This document shows positions 22,851-33,736 of a DNA stretch of 64,000 nt, piece by piece. The stretch is from contig OZ005689.1 in assembly GCA_963930775.1 (NCBI GenBank), forward strand, positions 25,728,058 through 25,792,057, given 5' to 3'. The translations under genes and the position numbers were made by a program. Positions within the stretch are counted from its first letter, which is position 1. Every line of letters begins with the position of its first letter. The notes under the pieces are model-generated. The model saw only the letters and a program-made list of their open reading frames with translations. It was not told the DNA's origin and did not search any database. The DNA comes from Cliona cf. orientalis. Its lineage: Eukaryota > Porifera > Demospongiae > Clionaida > Clionaidae.

Positions 22851-23635
22851 ATCAACTTTCTCCAAAGAAGATCGTCCTGGTTCTTGAAAGTGAGCCGGCA
22901 CTAGAAGAGAGATCGGTGGTTTTGTTATATGCATGTATGAGGGAAAATGGTGGGTAGAACGTGTTATCCAAGTGTATGAGGATGGCAATACTGTGAAGGT
23001 TAATTTCCTCCATCCACAAGGACCATCACGATCATTTAGATATCCAGCTATACCAAATACTCTAAACATTCCAGTTGAAAGTGTTTTGTTGAAAGTTGAT
23101 CCTAGGTCTACCAGAAGAGATGCATACACACTATCAAGAAAGGAAAGCAGAGCTGCTACAGAAAAACTAAGACTCAAGTTAACGAAAACATAGATATAAT
23201 AATATTATACCTGTACATGTACATACACTAAGTAATGCAAAGTCTGTAAGAAATTTGTATATACCGCCACATCAATGGTTATATCTCCTGATACCATCCA
23301 TGTCCCAAAAACTAATTGTAGACACTAAACCATGTAAGTCTGAATTACTTGTGAAAAAATTTTGAGGGAAATAAAATAACCGTTTTCCCGCATATTAACG
23401 TTGAAATACGAAGTCATTGACCTTTATATCCAAACTATTTAATTAATTAAATTATGGTCATTGTGGATATCACCTGAAAGAGAATTTCAAGAGCTTAACT
23501 GTGGTGTTAGTCCCAGGTCCATACGACATTCAGATCCTAAGTTATAAGCGTTTTAGTGACAGAAGTTGTGCAGACTTTCAAAAAAAATGAAGATGTCAAG
23601 TTTTTTTTTGTGTTGATTTGATATGGAATGACCCC
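22851..23635 (+). repeat. right inverted arm with duplicated transposase tail
   Basis: It is an inverted copy of 19494-20371, including a frame (22933-23193) whose product repeats the last ~86 residues of the 468-aa transposase (IQVYEDGNTVKVNFLHPQGP...). Small indels relative to the left arm. It is not an independent gene. Confidence 0.75.
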
Positions 23636-23728
23636 TTTTGTCTCCCATCCTCAGCGGAGAAACGTGGTTAGCCTAACTGTCGGCACGGACTTGCTCGGTC
23701 TGGATATGGATGACAAGACGTGTGTGTG

Positions 23729-23744
23729 ATTTTGGCGCCAAAAT
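23729..23744. promoter_or_regulatory. E2F-like palindrome between divergent starts
   Basis: ATTTTGGCGCCAAAAT is a perfect 16-bp palindrome containing TTTGGCGC on both strands, the E2F consensus. It lies between the minus-strand BEN start (23648) and the plus-strand transposase start (23916), so it could drive either. Confidence 0.5.
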
Positions 23745-25863
23745 ACTGCAATATGCACTATATACTATGCATGCAATGCATGCAATATAATATTAATATG
23801 CAACATGTCACAAGGCCTGCACGTGCACTATTTGTTCCCGGTCCCGTTCCCAGACCCCCACCACTGGGAACGAGACAAGGACAACATTATTCTAATTAAC
23901 GCACAGAAGCTGAAGATGTCTCAGAAATCGGAGTACAACGCTCGCTTCTCTTTCGAGGATCCATTATCTAAACTGTCACTTAGCCGTTCGTCACGCTACC
24001 GCATTCGCAAGAGAAAAAGGTGTGCTGAAGCGATTGAAGCCGCTGGAGAGCCGTGTGTCAGCTGTGACCCAATGAGAACAAGTGACGCAGAACTTGACTA
24101 CTTCGCTACCGTGGACTCCCAAGGTGATGATTCTAGTAGTGTATATGAGTTTGAGGATGAAAATAAGTCAACCGAGGAAGATGCTGCGGACAGAATTACA
24201 ATGGATTGTCCTGAATTTAGTGAAGAAGATGAATTAGACTTTGATGGTCCACAAGAAGCTCCTGCTAATGAATCTGAGCAAACGGCCTTAATCCAAGTGA
24301 CATCTGATTTGGAGCAGCAGTTGTATGAAGGCTCAGAATTGACAGTTTCTTCTAGCTGCTTGCTTTTGAAAAAGTTTTGCATGCAGCACAGATTAACTGA
24401 AACTGCGTTTGCTGATCTACTTCGGCTGGTTTCTTTACATTGTCCCCAGCCAAATAAATGCCTGACATCACCATATCTATTCAATAAATAGTTCGGAGAG
24501 CATAAACTTCCTATGGAGTTCCATAATTTCTGTAGCAATTGTTTATACCGTGTAGAAGATGATAACAAGTGTCCCAATCCTAGCTGCGAAGTTGACCTTA
24601 GCAAATTTGGTGCCAAATCACACTTTATTGAAGTACCTGTTGAACCACAGTTGGCTGCAATTCTTCAACGTAAGTATACTAATATGGAACTGTCATACTA
24701 TAAGTGATCCTTCCTGAAAGCGGTCCCCCTGGACTGTCCATAGCAACTATGCACAGTGCCCCTGCAATGTACGAGACGGTTAGGGGCTAGGTTTCAGGTA
24801 TAAATGGCTAGCAGGGTTAGTCTCAAGGGTTTATATGGCAGGGTTAGACTCCAGGGTCAGGGTTTGTCATGGGAGGACCAAATATGACGCAGTGGACAGT
24901 CCGGGGGGAGGGGTGGGGCCCAGTAGAGGGAAATTCTGCTGTTTATGGTGCCATCAGCAGAACAACTTGTTTAACATGCTCGAGGGGTACAGTAGTTTCT
25001 GTGTATGTGTCTTACAAGGTTGGTTGCTACATATATAATCATTATGGTTTATGCGTTGAAAGCAAGGTAAGATCTTCGTGGTTTAACCATTATACTCTAC
25101 TCTAATAGTATTGCTGGCTTAGCATGCATCATGTACACTAGCTACACTGACTCAGAGGATTTTGCATAATAGTGCTTGTTTATATATGCACTTTGACTCT
25201 AAGTTTTGCTACTGATAAACTACAATTAATGATATCTCAATCTAGTATAATAATTTTGTCTTTCATACAGATAAAGGAACCTTGGAGGCAATCTATGAGC
25301 AATACCCCTCACGGTTTTCAGCAGAAACTGATGTGTACAGTGGAGAAATTTATCAACAACATGTAACTTCAGGGTTTTTGTCAGACAAGGCCAACATTTC
25401 CTTTATATTCAATACGGACGGAATTCCTGTCTTTAGGTCTTCTAAGTTCACATTCTGGCCTTTATTGCTGATGATTAATGAATTACCATTCAGGATGAGG
25501 TATTAAACGGCCACAGATTTAATTATTACATAATTAATACTAGGATAGTAAAGGAGAATATAATTCTAGCTGGGCTACACAAAACCAGACATGACCGTAT
25601 TTCTGGAACCTTTAGACACAACTTTAACCAGTCTCTATCATACAGGTATGTCCATACATTCTTCATGATATCTAACCTAATCATTATTAATAATTGTCAA
25701 CAGGCATAACTCTGAGTGTTGAAGGGCAAGGTTCTCTCACTTGTCGTGCAGTTTTATTATGCTTCACATGTGATTTACCTGCCCGGTCACGTGTGTTAAA
25801 CACTGTTCAGCACAATGGATTCTATGGGTGTTCACAATGCATGCTTACAAAAAGGTATATACA

Positions 25864-26161
25864 CCTGGCAGGATTTTATCCAGAAAATGGGATGGAAGTG
25901 GGTGTGTCCGTTTTACGCCCCCGCCCCCCCCCCCCCCCCCAATAACCATTCAAATGGTTGGTTGTAACTAGTGCTAGCGCTCAAACAATTTTCAGTGATT
26001 AGCTAGCGACTTTTATTACTGTAGCACCACGCTCTCCTCTCCCCCACCTTCTCTCTCTTTCTCCTTTCCTTGCTTTCACTCTTGTATTTCTGTTTCCTTT
26101 TGAGGGGGGAAGGAAGGAACTTCCCCCCCCCCCTCCCCCAATTGGATGAAATCCTGCCTGG
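25864..26161. mobile_element. MITE in tnp2 intron, C-run interior
   Basis: The left end CCTGGCAGGATTTTATCC is mirrored by GGATGAAATCCTGCCTGG. The interior has a C-run of about 20, a CT-rich tract and another C-run. It lies wholly within the intron after exon 4. Confidence 0.6.
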
Positions 26162-27730
26162 TCCACTACAGCAGCAGAGGTGGTAGCACAGGGTCAAAAG
26201 GTTATGAATAATATTTACTGTCATAAGTTGCTTCCTTATTAACCACATCATCATTTTGATCCAGCCCTACGCTGACTCAGCATGCTTGGTACTTGCTTCA
26301 ATAATGTAGTGGTATTATGATATGGCATGACATTGTGTGTACACCAAAACATGAAGGCCTCATTCCTACATGTTGGTTTATAACGATCAATAGCATAATA
26401 TTATTATATTGTGCATGTCGGTGTGTCTATAAGTTCTGGTGATGGTACAGTGAGGTATTATCCATTTGATGCAAGTAATCCAACTGGCCCTAGTCGTACA
26501 CATAAACAACTTATAGAAGATGCTAAGAGTGTCATATCCAATGGCTCTCAGGTTTAACTTATTACCTACACGTGCCGTCAATTAACATGCATAATTTTGG
26601 TCTCACATTTATTAGATCAATGGTGTGAAGGGACCAACATGGTTGAGCACGGTGCCAAGTTTTGATGTAATCAGGGGCTGCTCCATCGACTATATGCACT
26701 GTGTTTTGTTGGATGTGTGTCGCCTTCTCTTGCGTATGTGGTTTCAATCATAGTATCATTCAGAGCTTTGGTACATAGGTCATAAGGAGAGTATTTCATT
26801 GGTGGATGAGCGCCTCTGTGGATTAAGGCCTCCAAATGATATGCAAAGAGCTCCCCGTAGTGTAGCAGATACAGTGAAATTTTGGAAAGGTGAATAAAAA
26901 TGATACCGTCTACATTTCCTGTTAGGTTAGAAAGGATAATTCCTTGCTGGAGAGCATAGAAACAGATTCTATTTCAGGCTTATCCAAAGCATAAAAGATA
27001 AGATAGCCTTCCGCTGTATCATGTACATGAGCTCTTGTACTATGATAACATTGTATAGCAATATCTCTCATCCTGACTACTGCAGCCTATGAAGTGAAGG
27101 CCTGGTTGCTGTACTACTCTCCAGTTGTTTTGAAGGATATTCTCCATGAAGATTTCTATCAGCATCATCTGCTTCTCGTTAAGGGGTTTTACCTACTTTT
27201 GAAGAATACTGTCTCTGAGAAACGCATTAAGCAAAGTGCCCGATTATTACAACATTACTATAACAAATTTGGAGCATTATATGGTAAGTATAAGAGAACT
27301 ATAATTTACCCTCGGTGCATGCATACATTGTAGGGTTACAGTTGTCATACCTGTGTACATGTGTGTCTGTCTTTTACCATGAAATCTTCTACTGCAATTT
27401 ATATGTATATTCCTTACGTAAACTTCTACTATAGGTGACCGTCATTGTACCACTGCTGTTCATGGCCTGTTACACTTACCCGATGTCGTCAAAAACCTAG
27501 GACCACTTTGGGCACATTCATGTTTTCCATTTGAGGGTATGAGTGGAACAATTCTCAAGCTTTTTCAAGGTTCAAAATCAGTAGAAAAACAGGTATACAG
27601 TAACAACATGTACGTATGTTATACATACTGACAGTGTATGGTGTGCATTAATTATAATATAGGTTACAAAGAGTGAGCTCACTTGGCTCACTCATGCACT
27701 CTTGTATCAAACCAAGTTCTCTAAAGCACG

Positions 27731-27933
27731 TACCGTATAGCCGGAAATATATTGGCAGGAATTAAATTTGGCGGTTGAGGCCCAAATCGCCATTACAAGA
27801 ATATTGGCGGATTGAAATTTGGCGATTCGGTATACGGGATCGCCATACGTGTAGGAAATTTTGGCGGATTTAATTTCAAATTGGCGGTTGTAATGTAGAC
27901 CGTCAAACTGCCAAATTTTCTGGCTATATGATA
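27731..27933. mobile_element. ACCGTATAGCC MITE
   Basis: TACCGTATAGCCGGAAAT at the left; TTTTCTGGCTATATG(A)TA at the right. The interior repeats TTGGCGG and its mirror. It lies in the intron between exons 8 and 9 of the tnp2-like gene. Confidence 0.6.
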
Positions 27934-28639
27934 TATACCCCATATACCCCATGTGTAGCTCTAGTATAGCTGCATATTATGGTTGTGGATTCAGGTTCCT
28001 TGTTGAACACTAATGTGCACGTCATGTACGGTTATTGATGTGTGCATGAATGGTTTTTACAACTCGATTAGGTGATCAATCATATTTCTGCTCTGCAACA
28101 AATGCCCGAACTTGCTCATTCAATACTGGAAAAAGGAAGTAAAGAGGAAAGTGTATACAAATGTATCGGTTCAAGTTCAAGTACCTCAAGGTAGGTCAAG
28201 CTATGTTCTGTAACTACATGTATTACATTCTATCACTAATTTTAGGAAATATGAAAAGATTGTCAGCTCTAACATCTCTTTAGCGAGCAAACCTTTACGA
28301 ACAATAATTGATCCTGGTGACAGAACTGTTCTATCGTCTATTGGTGTACCTTTGGAAGCGGAGTGTAATGTTATGTACTACACAAAGTTGATGCTTAAAC
28401 GCCGAGAAATTTGTACCACAAAAATCAAAGAAACGAGACGGAACAACTCTTGTGTGAGAGCTGTGGTGAATGTTGATGGTATAATGAGCTGCAGCTTCTT
28501 CACAAACTCTTGATTGTTCCAGGCGAGCGGTGTTTTGCTATTATCAATGTTTGTCCACCCACCTCGATTAAACTCTGCTCCGATGATATCACAAATGCAA
28601 AGCTTCATAAGCATCTAATTGTGCTGAACAATCCAAGGT

Positions 28640-29265
28640 GTGATATATAATAATATTATTATTATGTTAAGCCCCATTTACACCAGGCCTTTAAAGCGCT
28701 TTCTAAAGTGGTCCACTATAGCTATTGCATGTGTAAACGGGGTGGCAACTCGAGGGCCCAAATGAAACTCTGCTGGTACATCATAAATACATGCCCAGTA
28801 ACAATTTACTTTTCTGTGGTTGTGAGGTAATAATAGTGTAATGTATGATGAAACCTATGGTGGATAAATACAGCTAGCCTTGCGCTATAATATTATATAG
28901 CACGCACGCTGTGTGCCATGCTGCGACCAACCCGATGTTCAGAAGCTGTATGCATAATTATAATATTATTATGGCGCTGTCGAGTTCGTCTTCTATATGA
29001 TTGAAGATTGTCAGTGTTGAGGTCGAGAGTCGGTCTCAGCCTTTTCGGACTTTCCACGAAAATTACCCGCTATACGGTATGATCCATTATGCAGCTACTG
29101 GGCATGTGGTCAAGTTTTTCATAATAATTACCTGTTGTAGTGTTTCAAGGCCAGTGATGCCGAGAAAACAAACTTTATTTGGTTTCTGGTCAACCTCCTG
29201 CTTGTATACTGACACATGTATGGACAACTGTAGCTATAATGATAGTAAGCTTTATCATTCTGTAG
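28640..29265. repeat. dispersed repeats in last tnp2 intron
   Basis: It contains the right end of an ACCGTATAGC MITE (CGAAAATTACCCGCTATACGG at about 29056) and a segment (GAGTCGGTCT, TGCAGCTACTGGGCATGTGG) that recurs at 40870-41460 and 54300-54430. Confidence 0.45.
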
Positions 29266-29444
29266 GCATGGTGATCGCATAGCTGTATCTGTGGACTGTA
29301 TTGTCGAGAAGTGTATCTTCATGGATATCCCTGGACCTCATGTTTATGTTAGTCATTTTGTTAATGATATTGAAGTTGAAAATTGAGTAATAATAATGCA
29401 TCATAATAATTATAATACTTATATAATGACAGAACTGTGGCTAC

Positions 29445-31425
29445 TTACATTACTAATAAACTGGAAAATGTTTGTCGAAGTTCTTCAGCAGTTGGGCGTT
29501 TCGAAGAATACAAGTTCTTACACATGTCGGCCATACTACTAATACACGGCACCTCCCCCATGGCTAGGACATTAACTTTATCAATGATTCGTCCCATAGA
29601 GTACACATCACTGGCAAATGATTGTATTTGGCTTCCACTGTGCACATCTGGTGCAATATGTGGGTGATGTTCGGCATAATATATTTTTTCCTCATTAGAT
29701 AAGTTGTATTTCCGAGCATCACAACTGAGACATGCTTTGTTGAAGTCAATCAGAACCGCACGAACTTCAGTAAAACGAGGTGGCATTCTCTCAATAAGAA
29801 TGTTGTCACTCTTGATATCATTGTGAAGGACGGATTTTCCCTTTAGATAAACAAGCGCATTACAGCATCCTAACAACAGCTGTCTCCATTGATTGTTAGT
29901 GATTTTAGCCTTGTGTTTGTGTAATGCACCATGAAAGTGCATTGATATATTTTTACCATTGTACGGATGGTAGGTTATGAGTAATGCTGTACGGTTGGAA
30001 TCGTCACAGAAACCATGAATCCAAGGGAGATTTACATGGCAAAGTTTAGATAGTATTTTGCTCTTGGAATAAATCAACGATCTGTATCTATCTCCAGCAT
30101 GAAGGAGTTTGATACACACTGTATTCAGTGAACCCAGCTGAGCCAAATAGCATGTTGCAAACGCTCCTGTCCCAATCACATTGTTAGCAACACAAGCTTC
30201 TTTAATGTCCTCCCATGAAATCAAACGGATATTGGATGGTGCCACACAAACTCGGGGAGGCTTAATTCCACACAGCATAGATGCCTTTGTATGTGTTACA
30301 GAACATGGTTTTGCACATACCGTGTTTATGCTAATAGAACGCAAGCAAAAAAAATAATTTCAAATCTGGTTTGCGCACAATTAGAGTCAAAACAATTCCA
30401 GGAAGTGAATTTTCTTGCGTTAATTAGATGTTGCGTTGTAATAGAACAATTAGCATAGCTTTGAGCGACGACGAATAGTGGCTATCGATGGTATCATACC
30501 TGTGTCCCTGGCCCCGATCATCACGAGGGTAGCTTGAGAAAGGCCTTCTGACAGCCGCGCCGCATGGCCACGGTTAGGCCACTCCAATTTGATGTATTGT
30601 TTCACGAGTAGGATAGCCAGAAAGAGTGAGTCGGTAGGTAGGAATAAATTTGTAAACGTCATATATGAATATCATTATAAAGTTGTGAATATCATTATAA
30701 GAATTATAAGAATAATGAATTTCATTGTTTTTGCTATTTGCCACTTTGTCCAACAGTAAGCCAAAGACTGGCTGCATGGCAAAACGGTAGGTGAAACCAG
30801 CCCCCGCTTTACTTCAACACTGACCCACAGCTGATCTGTCATCTCCCACAAGAATTTACATAAGAACTGTGCCCATGTAGGTGCAGCTAGGTACATGCAT
30901 ATGGCAGCAAATGCGCATGCGCACTTTTTAAACCACACCCACAAATTTACATTTATGAATCAAATTGGCAAAATATTGAGTCGCCGTACTCGTGAAACAA
31001 TACATCAAATTGGAGTGGCCTTAGCGATGCCATTGAATGAATCGTCCTGATCGAAGCCTGAGGCCCTGGCTGCTGGACTTAGTGCAGTTCCAACTAAGGT
31101 CAGTCCCGAGTGTAGTTTGGCACCCTCATGAACGACGAACGACACTTGCGATTTGGTTAACTATAGCTAGCAACGAGTCCGAGAGACAGAGCGACAGTTT
31201 ATTACTAAGCAGGTGTGGTTTAACCGTGCAGCACGCGGTTTGAGCATGCGCAATAGCCTCACCTTAGCACTATTGCGCTAATTGGATTCATAGAAATAAT
31301 TACAGACAGTCGCTTCCGTTCTAATAGAATACAAACAATTCCTGGAATTGAATTTTCTTGCGGTAATTGGATCATGCGTTCTATTAGCATAAACACGGTA
31401 GTCTTGATTTCAATGTGATATTTCC
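29445..31425 (-). CDS. divergent protein kinase, exon split by transposons
   Basis: The main frame (30344-29445) encodes a full kinase core. Numbering from the first in-frame Met: glycine loop GTGAFATCY (59-66), VCIK lysine 79, catalytic loop HNDIKSDN (174-181, Asp176), DFN in place of DFG (200-202), APD (231-233), DVYSMGRII with Asp246, and RPTAEEL near the C-terminus. The exon begins at 31425 after TTTTTTACAG with nine codons (GNITLKSRL), is interrupted at TA (30318/31399) by a 1.08-kb element, and resumes CAKPCSVTHTKASM in the same frame, so the apparent start inside the MITE is an artefact. HND and DFN are deviations, but Lys, Asp and Asn are present. Product is probably a cytoplasmic Ser/Thr or dual kinase. 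It converges tail to tail with the tnp2-like gene (58 bp between stops). Confidence 0.65.
30320..31398. mobile_element. TA-flanked 1.08-kb TIR element in kinase exon
   Basis: 24-bp perfect inverted repeats begin CCGTGTTTATGCTAATAGAA, at 30320-30343 and 31375-31398, with TA on both sides. Subterminal ACAATTCC..GAA..GAATTTTCTTGCG copies lie in direct orientation near both ends. It contains a Harbinger-type MITE (30577-31020). Confidence 0.85.
30577..31020. mobile_element. PIF/Harbinger-type MITE (TTA target), nested
   Basis: 34-bp perfect inverted repeats starting GGCCACTCCAATTTGATGTA at 30577-30610 and 30987-31020, flanked by TTA at 30574-30576 and 31021-31023. Perfect arms suggest a recent insertion. 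The interior carries a GCGCATGCGC motif near 30910. Confidence 0.9.
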
Positions 31426-31526
31426 CTGTAAAAAATTAACAACCAGTTAATTAGCAAGGGTTGTGCTCCAAATCAGTAAGTATGCATATATGGAGTGGAA
31501 AAACATAGAGCTATATATATATATAC

Positions 31527-31806
31527 ACCGTATTTCCTCAAAATCTTGCCGCACCTCGAAATCTCGCCGCGCCTATGAGGCTGGTTCCAATAAACACCGC
31601 CTTCAAAATCTCGCCGCATGGAAAAGGGTCGTCGGATTCAAAGTACGTGGAATGCAGGCGCACACGCACGATTTGCACTATCGAAATGGACAAGTGTGCA
31701 GGCGCGAGGCGGGTGAGTGGACTAGTCGCCGCCCTCAAAATTTCGCCGCCGGGTGCAGTGACTTGAAATTAAATCTTGCCGTGGCGAGATTTCGAGGAAA
31801 TACGGT
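31527..31806. mobile_element. ACCGTATTTCC MITE
   Basis: ACCGTATTTCCTCAAAATCT at the left and GAGATTTCGAGGAAATACGG at the right are mirrored. The interior is rich in ATCTCGCCGC words, a GC-rich interior unlike the flanks. Confidence 0.75.
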
Positions 31807-31937
31807 ATATAGCTATAGCTCATCAAAACAGACAACTTGCCCACTGGTAGAGTAGGATTAAGGGGGCATTTTCAAAAACTTTGTAAATATCACGATGTTA
31901 GGGGGTTGGAGGCCTGCTATGTCATTATTATGCGCCT

Positions 31938-32281
31938 ATCAATGTCAAACCCCACTACCCCCCCCCCCCCATAGGGGCGAGGGTCGGGCATTTCAAAGTC
32001 CATTGACACAAATTTCAGCCTAAAGGGTGGGGATTTGACCCAGTAGGGGATGGGAGGGGCATTTGATCGTGCTTAGTGTGCAATTATTGCACATATGCAT
32101 TAATACACTATTTATTATTGCTCAAGGCAAAGTCCATACACAGCTCCCATGGAACTTGATAAATAGGGGGATTTTCCTGTAATTTTGGCCCAGGGGGAGG
32201 AGACTTTGAACTTCTCGGGTGTCAAATCCCCACCCTCGCCCCTATGGGATGGGGGGGGGGGGGGTAGTGGGGCTTGACATT
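31938..32281. mobile_element. inverted-repeat element with C/G homopolymers
   Basis: CAATGTCAAACCCCACTACC and a C-run followed by ATAGGGGCGAGGG at the left are mirrored at 32229-32281 (CCCTCGCCCCTATGG, G-run, GTAGTGGGGCTTGACATTG). No coding content. Confidence 0.7.
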
Positions 32282-32481
32282 GCCAACGATAGGTGCATTA
32301 TTTGGACCCCCATGGAGACTAACCCTGCAACCATTAAAATTAATTTCATACCAGGAGCGTATCCTGTTTATACTCCAGCCCCTGACCCCTCTGAATCTCT
32401 AGATATGATTCTCTACTGTCTGTACTCGATATTTATTGTATTCACTGATTAGCATAAAACTTAATATTATTGGCCGGGTAC

Positions 32482-32618
32482 CTTTCCAGAGCTTTCTTGA
32501 ATCTTTGCTCCCTGCTTAGCGCTTTTTTACTCTCGTCATACGCTAGTTTAAGTCGATGATTACGTTCAATACCTCTTTTTCTTTGACGGTACTTTCTATC
32601 TTTACTGCGAGGCGGCAT
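32482..32618 (-). CDS. basic coiled-coil-like first exon
   Basis: ATG at 32618 opens MPPRSKDRKYRQRKRGIERN, then HRLKLAYDESKKALSREQRF; the exon ends in KKALE at a donor (AAAG then GTACCC). The basic region followed by a helix looks bZIP-like or like the N-terminal coil of some cnidarian and sponge kinases. It lies upstream of the kinase exon on the same strand and may be its first exon, but the phases (2 versus 0) require another exon between. I do not recognise the family. Confidence 0.45.
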
Positions 32619-32619
32619 G

Positions 32620-33406
32620 CTTATCTAGTGAGGTACAAAGGTCAGGAATACTTTTCTAAATGGAGCCTCTCAGCTACAATTGGCGGGAAATAGAGTGTGA
32701 ACTGTCATCCGAAGAGTCAAGGTGGTATTAAAATCATAATATGCATGCAGTCAAATTACGAAGGTTTACAGTCAATGCATTGTAGCCGCTATGATAACTA
32801 AAATCTTTCATTGAAGTCTGAGCATCCACTAGCTTCAATGCAGTGATCAACTGAACACTGCAGCCACCAGCTGAGCTGGGGCTGGGGTGATTATTAATGT
32901 CCCTTCTCGTTGGCATTCAGTAAATGTTATTGAGACATGGTTTGATTTGACGCTGATTTGGGGACTGGAAGCGAGATATCTTGGGACCAGATGCCAATGA
33001 TGCTGACAGCCAAACTATGTAGCTATCACCTGAGCCTGACCTAACAGGTTTGTTTTTATCATCTGGGACTGGATGCAAGGTATACCATGTGTGTACCTTG
33101 GGACCAGATGCAGATTGTACAGACAGACAAACCTGGGTAGGTATGAAAAGCCCGGGCCACCTAGCTATCAGTGATTGCATTGCATGTAACCATCATATAT
33201 GTTGTCTACCACAGAGCAGAAACTATGACATGCATATACACTATCATGGGCCAATTTTGTGTTGCAGCTGTTCACATGCAATACAGAATAGCTAGTAGTT
33301 ATTTATTTCATTTGCAGGTATATAGAAGTGGAGCTGCACAAGGATCACCAACACTGTACGCGTACATGCATGCACTATACTTACATGCTGGGTTTTGGGA
33401 GATAGT
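32620..33406. other. no clear gene; CTTGGGACCAGATGC duplicated
   Basis: The word CTTGGGACCAGATGC occurs at about 32980 and 33099, each followed by a GACAG..AAAC segment. Possibly a short local duplication. The open frames here show no splice-supported structure. Confidence 0.35.
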
Positions 33407-33736
33407 CTAGCAGCAAGAGTATATAATAGGGGGGAGGAGAGAGAGTATCGTACGTCGATATTCAAAATGCTGAGTAAATCACGTGCATCCGGTATGGACC
33501 CTGTAGATATAGATGACGTAGGTCGGCGCGCCCAGTCACCAACCGGCCGGCCGGCCAATAGCCCGCGGGCAGCGCGCGCGAGCGAACAACACCTTGGAGC
33601 TGAGAGACGAGACACTCGTAGATGTATAGATACAATGTCATGTAGTTTTGCTGTGCATGGGGGATGGCGGGCTCTTGGGGTGACAAAGTGCGCGCGATCG
33701 TTCACATCCACCTGGATAGCTAGCTCAAGTGTAGCC

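Larger units (their letters stand above)
19494..23635. mobile_element. 4.1-kb long-TIR DNA transposon
   Basis: Terminal GGGTCATTCCATGTCAAATC is mirrored at the right (GATTTGATATGGAATGACCC). Inverted arms are about 0.8 kb: 19494-20371 and 22851-23635. The right arm duplicates the 3' end of the transposase frame (22933-23193, + strand). The transposase lies between on the minus strand. A target duplication is not clear (AAAA or AAAG versus GAAG beside the ends). The superfamily is not assigned. Confidence 0.7.
11579..23648 (-). pseudogene. BEN-domain gene split by transposons (whole locus)
   Basis: Minus-strand exons in order: a start at 23648 (ATGGGAGACAAAA) cut after 13 nt by a 4.1-kb transposon; 19493-19334 (SH3/Tudor-like segment); 15727-15401 (basic and acidic linker); 14488-14429, 14362-14282, 14217-14158 (repeat exons); 14101-13949; and 11792-11579 (BEN domain). 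Phases agree for 19334 to 15727 (1 to 1) and from 14488 to 13949 (0 throughout). They do not agree between 15401 and 14488, so at least one exon there is unresolved. The order is as expected of animal BEN proteins, which bind DNA or chromatin in the nucleus. The start codon is 4.1 kb from the rest, so this allele is probably broken unless another start is used. Linking the BEN exon to the upstream exons is inference. Confidence 0.5.
23916..29386 (+). pseudogene. CACTA (En/Spm) tnp2-like transposase, 11 exons, broken
   Basis: Exons: 23916-24669, 25271-25499, 25544-25645, 25704-25854, 26434-26551, 26616-26889, 27086-27283, 27435-27592, 28072-28190, 28246-28637, 29266-29386. Phases agree at the junctions. 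Motifs in order: C..C zinc ribbon (FCSNC, CPNPSC), FNTDGIPVFRSSKF..WPL, KPDMTVFLEPL, CDLPARSRVLN..Q..GFYGCSQC, YYPFDASNPTGPSRTH, GVKGPTWL, IDYMHCVLLDV, RPPNDMQRAPRS, EVKAWLLYYSPVVLK, HGLLHLPDVVKNLGPLWAHS. This is the tnp2 family order. Lesions: TAG at 24489 in frame, a small deletion at about 25575, TAG at 26751, an indel at about 28490. I place the start at MSQKSEYNARF, since upstream codons look like repeat DNA. It may be a decayed element or a decaying domesticated gene; no TIRs were found. Confidence 0.7.

Noticed and set aside
22933-23193. Independent small gene
   Set aside because: It is the inverted duplicate of the transposase C-terminus in the right arm.
30319-30344. Kinase start at MRSISINT
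   Set aside because: This Met lies inside the inverted repeat of the inserted element. The original exon runs on to 31425.
33395-33736. Upstream extension of the accessory gene
   Set aside because: It crosses the P-like TIR and target duplication. The GCCATGG start at 33737 is better.
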